From positions 1 to 8,446 of the forward strand of contig JAPSIP010000062.1 in the NCBI GenBank assembly GCA_031178645.1: a stretch of DNA of 8,446 bases. Reading direction: 5' to 3'. Source of the DNA: Paracoccus sp. (in: a-proteobacteria). GTDB taxonomy: Bacteria > Pseudomonadota > Alphaproteobacteria > Rhodobacterales > Rhodobacteraceae. The position numbers and the translations under genes were made by a program. Shown in pieces: positions 6,679 to 8,446 of the stretch (position 1 is the stretch's first letter; each line of letters begins with the position of its first letter). The notes beneath the pieces were generated by a model. That model saw only the letters and a program-made list of their open reading frames with translations, did not search any database and was not told the origin of the DNA.

Positions 6679-7371
6679 TTACGCCTCGTCCATCTGGCGC
6701 GACAGCAGGGTCGAGAACTCGTCGGCGAAGGCTTCCCAGTTGCCGGTCACGCGCTCGGCGTCGCCCGACAGCTTGTTGTAGAAAACGACCGCCGGGATCG
6801 CGGCCAGCAGGCCCAGGGCGGTGGCCAGCAGCGCCTCGGCAATGCCGGGGGCGACGACGGCCAGGCTGGTATCCTGGGACATGGCGATGCCCTCGAAGGC
6901 GGTCTTGATGCCCCAGACGGTGCCGAACAGCCCGATGAAGGGCGCGGTGGACCCCACGGTCGCCAGGAAGGACAGGCCGCGGAACAGGCGCGACTCCTCT
7001 CGCTGGATGGCGACGTTCATGGCGCGGTCGATGCGGGCCGGTCCGCCGGGGATCAGGCCGCCATCGTCGCGGTGGCTGCGGCGCCATTCAATCATGCCGG
7101 CGGCGAAGATGCGCTCCGACGCGCCCGAGGGCCGGTCGCCCAGCCGGTCATACAGGTCGTCCAGCGGCTCGCCCGACCAGAAGGCGCGGTCGAAGCGGGC
7201 GGCTTCCTTGCGGGCCTTGGCGAAGGCCAGGAACTTCTGGATGATGATCGCCCAGGCCCAGACCGAGGCCACGATCAGCAGCACCATCACCACCTGCACC
7301 GTCAGCGAGGCCCGCGCAAAAAGCGCCATCAACGAGAAATCAAGGGCCTGCGCGGCCTGGATCGGTTCCAT
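6679..7371 (-). CDS. tolQ: Tol-Pal motor protein TolQ (MotA/TolQ/ExbB family)
   Basis: TolQ is the polytopic inner-membrane subunit that, with TolR, forms the proton channel energising TolA. From ATG 7371 the protein has 230 residues, the same length as E. coli TolQ. A GTG at 7401 in the same frame would give 240. Both starts have AAGG 8 bases upstream. I prefer the ATG for its codon, its length and the [13 protein letters not shown] start, which resembles related TolQ. Numbered from the GTG, membrane helices lie at about 33-56, 143-168 and 182-207. [15 protein letters not shown] is at 157-171 and [17 protein letters not shown] at 189-205. T161 and T194, 33 residues apart, match ExbB T148 and T181, which line the ion path. 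tolR follows after 1 base. The upstream gap of about 146 bases is the largest in the window. Confidence 0.96.
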   Translation of the reverse strand: MEPIQAAQALDFSLMALFARASLTVQVVMVLLIVASVWAWAIIIQKFLAFAKARKEAARFDRAFWSGEPLDDLYDRLGDRPSGASERIFAAGMIEWRRSHRDDGGLIPGGPARIDRAMNVAIQREESRLFRGLSFLATVGSTAPFIGLFGTVWGIKTAFEGIAMSQDTSLAVVAPGIAEALLATALGLLAAIPAVVFYNKLSGDAERVTGNWEAFADEFSTLLSRQMDEA

Positions 7372-7432
7372 CTTCACTGCCTTTTCGTCGTGATCCGTCA
7401 CGAATCCGACCTTGGTCCTGGCCGGTTTGCGG

Positions 7433-7453
7433 GCCTTCTAGCGCCTTCCTAGC
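7433..7453. repeat. Near-perfect tandem direct repeat upstream of tolQ
   Basis: On the plus strand GCCTTCTAGC (7433-7442) is followed at once by GCCTTCCTAGC (7443-7453), the same unit with one extra C. On the coding strand each unit carries GCTAG then AAGG. It lies between the inverted repeat at 7458-7478 and the tolQ start and could be a paired protein-binding site. No known operator is recognised, and chance cannot be excluded. Confidence 0.55.
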
Positions 7454-7457
7454 AAAG

Positions 7458-7478
7458 GTTGCAGCCCCTGGCTGCAAC
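7458..7478. repeat. Perfect 9-base inverted repeat with 3-base spacer in the ybgC-tolQ gap
   Basis: GTTGCAGCC (7458-7466) and GGCTGCAAC (7470-7478) are exact reverse complements around a 3-base centre. In the minus-strand RNA this gives a 9-pair stem with an AGG loop. CCTTTGC follows, a tail too poor in U for a standard intrinsic terminator. It may be an operator, an attenuating or processing stem between ybgC and tolQ, or a weak terminator. The arms also contain TTGCAG, 17 bases upstream of TGCTAG, a poor -35/-10 pair. Confidence 0.6.
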
Positions 7479-7490
7479 ACAATGCCGTCA

Positions 7491-7517
7491 CTGTCCGACA
7501 GGTGCGGCCCCCGCGCC
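7491..7517. repeat. Two small dyads directly downstream of the ybgC stop codon
   Basis: Positions 7501-7517 hold 7-base arms with one mismatch around a 3-base centre: GGTGCGG, then CCC, then CCGCGCC on the plus strand. They end at the base next to the ybgC stop. CTGTC-C-GACAG, a palindrome with 5-base arms, overlaps it at 7491-7501. The first could form a GC-rich stem at the end of the ybgC message, but no U-tract follows. Both may be chance in GC-rich DNA. Confidence 0.35.
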
Positions 7518-7910
7518 TCAGTCGAGGGCCAGGGCTTCGACCAGGGGTTGGGGCAGCCGCACCGGCCGTCCCGCGCCGTCAAGGCAGGCCAGCGTGACAC
7601 GCGCGGCAAACAGCGCCTCGTCCCCGCGCCGGACGGTTTGGTCCACCACGATCCGCGCCGCCGTCATCTGGACCAGCCGCGTCTCGACCGCCAGCAGGTC
7701 GTCGAAGCGGGCGGGGCGCAGATAGTCGGCCTCGATCCGGCGGACGGCGAAGACATGGCCGCCTTCCTTCATCGCCACCTGGTCGATCCCTAGGTCGCGC
7801 AGCCAGTCCGACCGGCCGCGCTCGATGAATTTCAGGTAGTTCGCGTAATAGACGATCCCGGCAAGATCGGTGTCCTCGTAATAGACCCGGACGGACATGC
7901 TGTGCGTCAT
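7518..7910 (-). CDS. ybgC: Tol-Pal-associated acyl-CoA thioesterase YbgC (4HBT hotdog fold)
   Basis: YbgC is a cytoplasmic hotdog-fold thioesterase that hydrolyses acyl-CoA or acyl-ACP thioesters. It is encoded with tol-pal in many bacteria, but its exact role there is unclear. The 130-residue length is normal. The signature YYEDTDLAGIVYYANYLKFI lies at 10-29, followed by ERGR at 30-33, with the catalytic Asp at D15. E. coli Y14 corresponds to Y11, but the E. coli active-site His (H25) corresponds to Y22, so the third residue is Tyr. Further family matches are ADYLRPARFDDLLAVET at 61-77 and a C-terminal strand ending RPVRLPQP. The ATG (7908-7910) overlaps the stop of the upstream gene by 4 bases (7907-7910). 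The ribosome site is weak (GGGGG 4 bases before ATG), so coupled translation is likely. Identity is clear; the native substrate is not. Confidence 0.95.
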   Translation of the reverse strand: MTHSMSVRVYYEDTDLAGIVYYANYLKFIERGRSDWLRDLGIDQVAMKEGGHVFAVRRIEADYLRPARFDDLLAVETRLVQMTAARIVVDQTVRRGDEALFAARVTLACLDGAGRPVRLPQPLVEALALD

Positions 7911-8446
7911 GTGTCCCCCATCCTGGCCGCCAGGCGCAGGGCATGGGCGGCATCCGTGGCAGCGACCGGCAAAACCGGATCATAGGCCGCCCGGATCAGC
8001 GCCGCCATACCGGCCGACGGCGTAATGTCGCGGGCGAAGGTCAGCGCGCAGCGCATGAACAGCGCCTCGGCCAGTTGCGCCGGGTGGCTGTCGGCCAATG
8101 CGCCGGATATGCGCAGAAAGCCCAGGCAAGCACGAATGCCGCCATCCGCGTCAAAGCGGAACATGCGGTACTGGTCCGCATCGGCTTCCGCCAGCCGGTC
8201 AGGAAGGCCGGGCGCATCGGTCAGCCGGTCAAGGTCGGGAACATCGGCCAGTTCCGCCCAGTCTCGCACGAAGAACAGCATCAGGTTCGCGCCCATCTCG
8301 GGATCGGTGTCCGCCAGGGGATGACGGGCATGGGCAAAGCCCGCGCGGATGGCGCCACGAAAGATGTCCAGGCTTTCATCGGCCAGCCCGAAGATCACGG
8401 GTGCCACCGGCCGCCCCCAGCGGGCGCAGAGGAATGTCCCGTCCGG
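7907..8446 (-). CDS. Protein of unknown function coupled to ybgC (5' end beyond window)
   Basis: I do not recognise the family. The frame is open to the window edge, giving 179 residues from PDGTFLCARWGRPVAPV to LAARMGDT. A GTG at 8405-8407 lies inside it, but the reading frame continues upstream with protein-like sequence, so that GTG is probably not the start. No membrane helix is visible. The visible part has alternating hydrophobic segments (NLMLFFVRDWAEL; QYRMFRFDADGGIRACLGFLRI), suggesting a mixed alpha/beta fold, then helices rich in Ala with AALIRAAYDPVLP near the end. Asp is abundant. Any signal peptide would lie outside the window. The stop overlaps the ybgC start by 4 bases, so the two are probably co-translated. 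Codon use matches the neighbours, so it looks like a resident gene. I vaguely recall similar Rhodobacterales proteins of unknown function next to tol-pal. Confidence 0.8.
   Translation of the reverse strand, partial: PDGTFLCARWGRPVAPVIFGLADESLDIFRGAIRAGFAHARHPLADTDPEMGANLMLFFVRDWAELADVPDLDRLTDAPGLPDRLAEADADQYRMFRFDADGGIRACLGFLRISGALADSHPAQLAEALFMRCALTFARDITPSAGMAALIRAAYDPVLPVAATDAAHALRLAARMGDT

Noticed and set aside
7430..7465. Housekeeping promoter TTGCAG-17-TGCTAG before tolQ
   Set aside because: It has only about 3 of 6 and 2 of 6 consensus matches, which is too weak to list as a promoter.
7458..7478. Intrinsic transcription terminator after ybgC
   Set aside because: The stem is good but the following RNA is CCUUUGC, without a run of U. 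It is kept only as an inverted repeat of unknown role.
7340..7609. Minus-strand frame of 89 codons reading through the ybgC-tolQ gap
   Set aside because: It overlaps the ybgC end and tolQ start in another frame, has no good start signal, and its composition is that of a shadow. The gap is better read as regulatory.

Overview
The window is a dense, GC-rich (roughly two thirds G+C by eye) segment in which every supportable gene lies on the minus strand. Codon use, the gene order and the protein sequences (for example two cysteines near the end of Pal and a nearly lysine-free TolA) point to an alphaproteobacterium, most likely Rhodobacterales and Paracoccus-like. The genus is an inference from sequence style, not a database result.

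Read in the direction of transcription (high to low coordinates), the order is: an unrecognised conserved-looking gene cut by the window edge (7907-8446), ybgC (7518-7910), a non-coding gap of about 146 bases, tolQ, tolR, tolA, tolB, pal, cpoB (ybgF), tilS, and the first 58 codons of ftsH (1-175). The spacing is very tight. There are 4-base stop/start overlaps at unknown/ybgC and at pal/cpoB, 1 base between tolQ and tolR, 4 between tolR and tolA, and 7 between cpoB and tilS. This supports one or two polycistronic transcripts with extensive translational coupling.

The core is the complete Tol-Pal envelope machine. TolQ and TolR form the proton-driven inner-membrane motor. TolA is the periplasm-spanning shaft. 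TolB is the periplasmic propeller. Pal is the outer-membrane lipoprotein that binds peptidoglycan. CpoB is the periplasmic coordinator and YbgC the associated cytoplasmic acyl-CoA thioesterase. Together they maintain outer-membrane integrity and drive its constriction at division. tilS (tRNA-Ile lysidine synthetase) and ftsH (membrane AAA+ protease) follow; their adjacency is widespread in bacteria.

The non-coding DNA is limited but informative. The tilS/ftsH junction carries a good match to the alphaproteobacterial heat-shock promoter pattern, overlapping the tilS stop codon, plus a strong ribosome site that fixes a TTG start for ftsH. The ybgC-tolQ gap holds three dyads and one near-perfect tandem repeat, and is the natural place for separate control of tolQRAB-pal. 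I saw no mobile element, CRISPR array, tRNA or rRNA.

I found no evidence for a previously undescribed multi-gene system. The one gene without a recognised function is the partial one coupled to ybgC. The many long plus-strand reading frames are antisense shadows of GC-rich genes.
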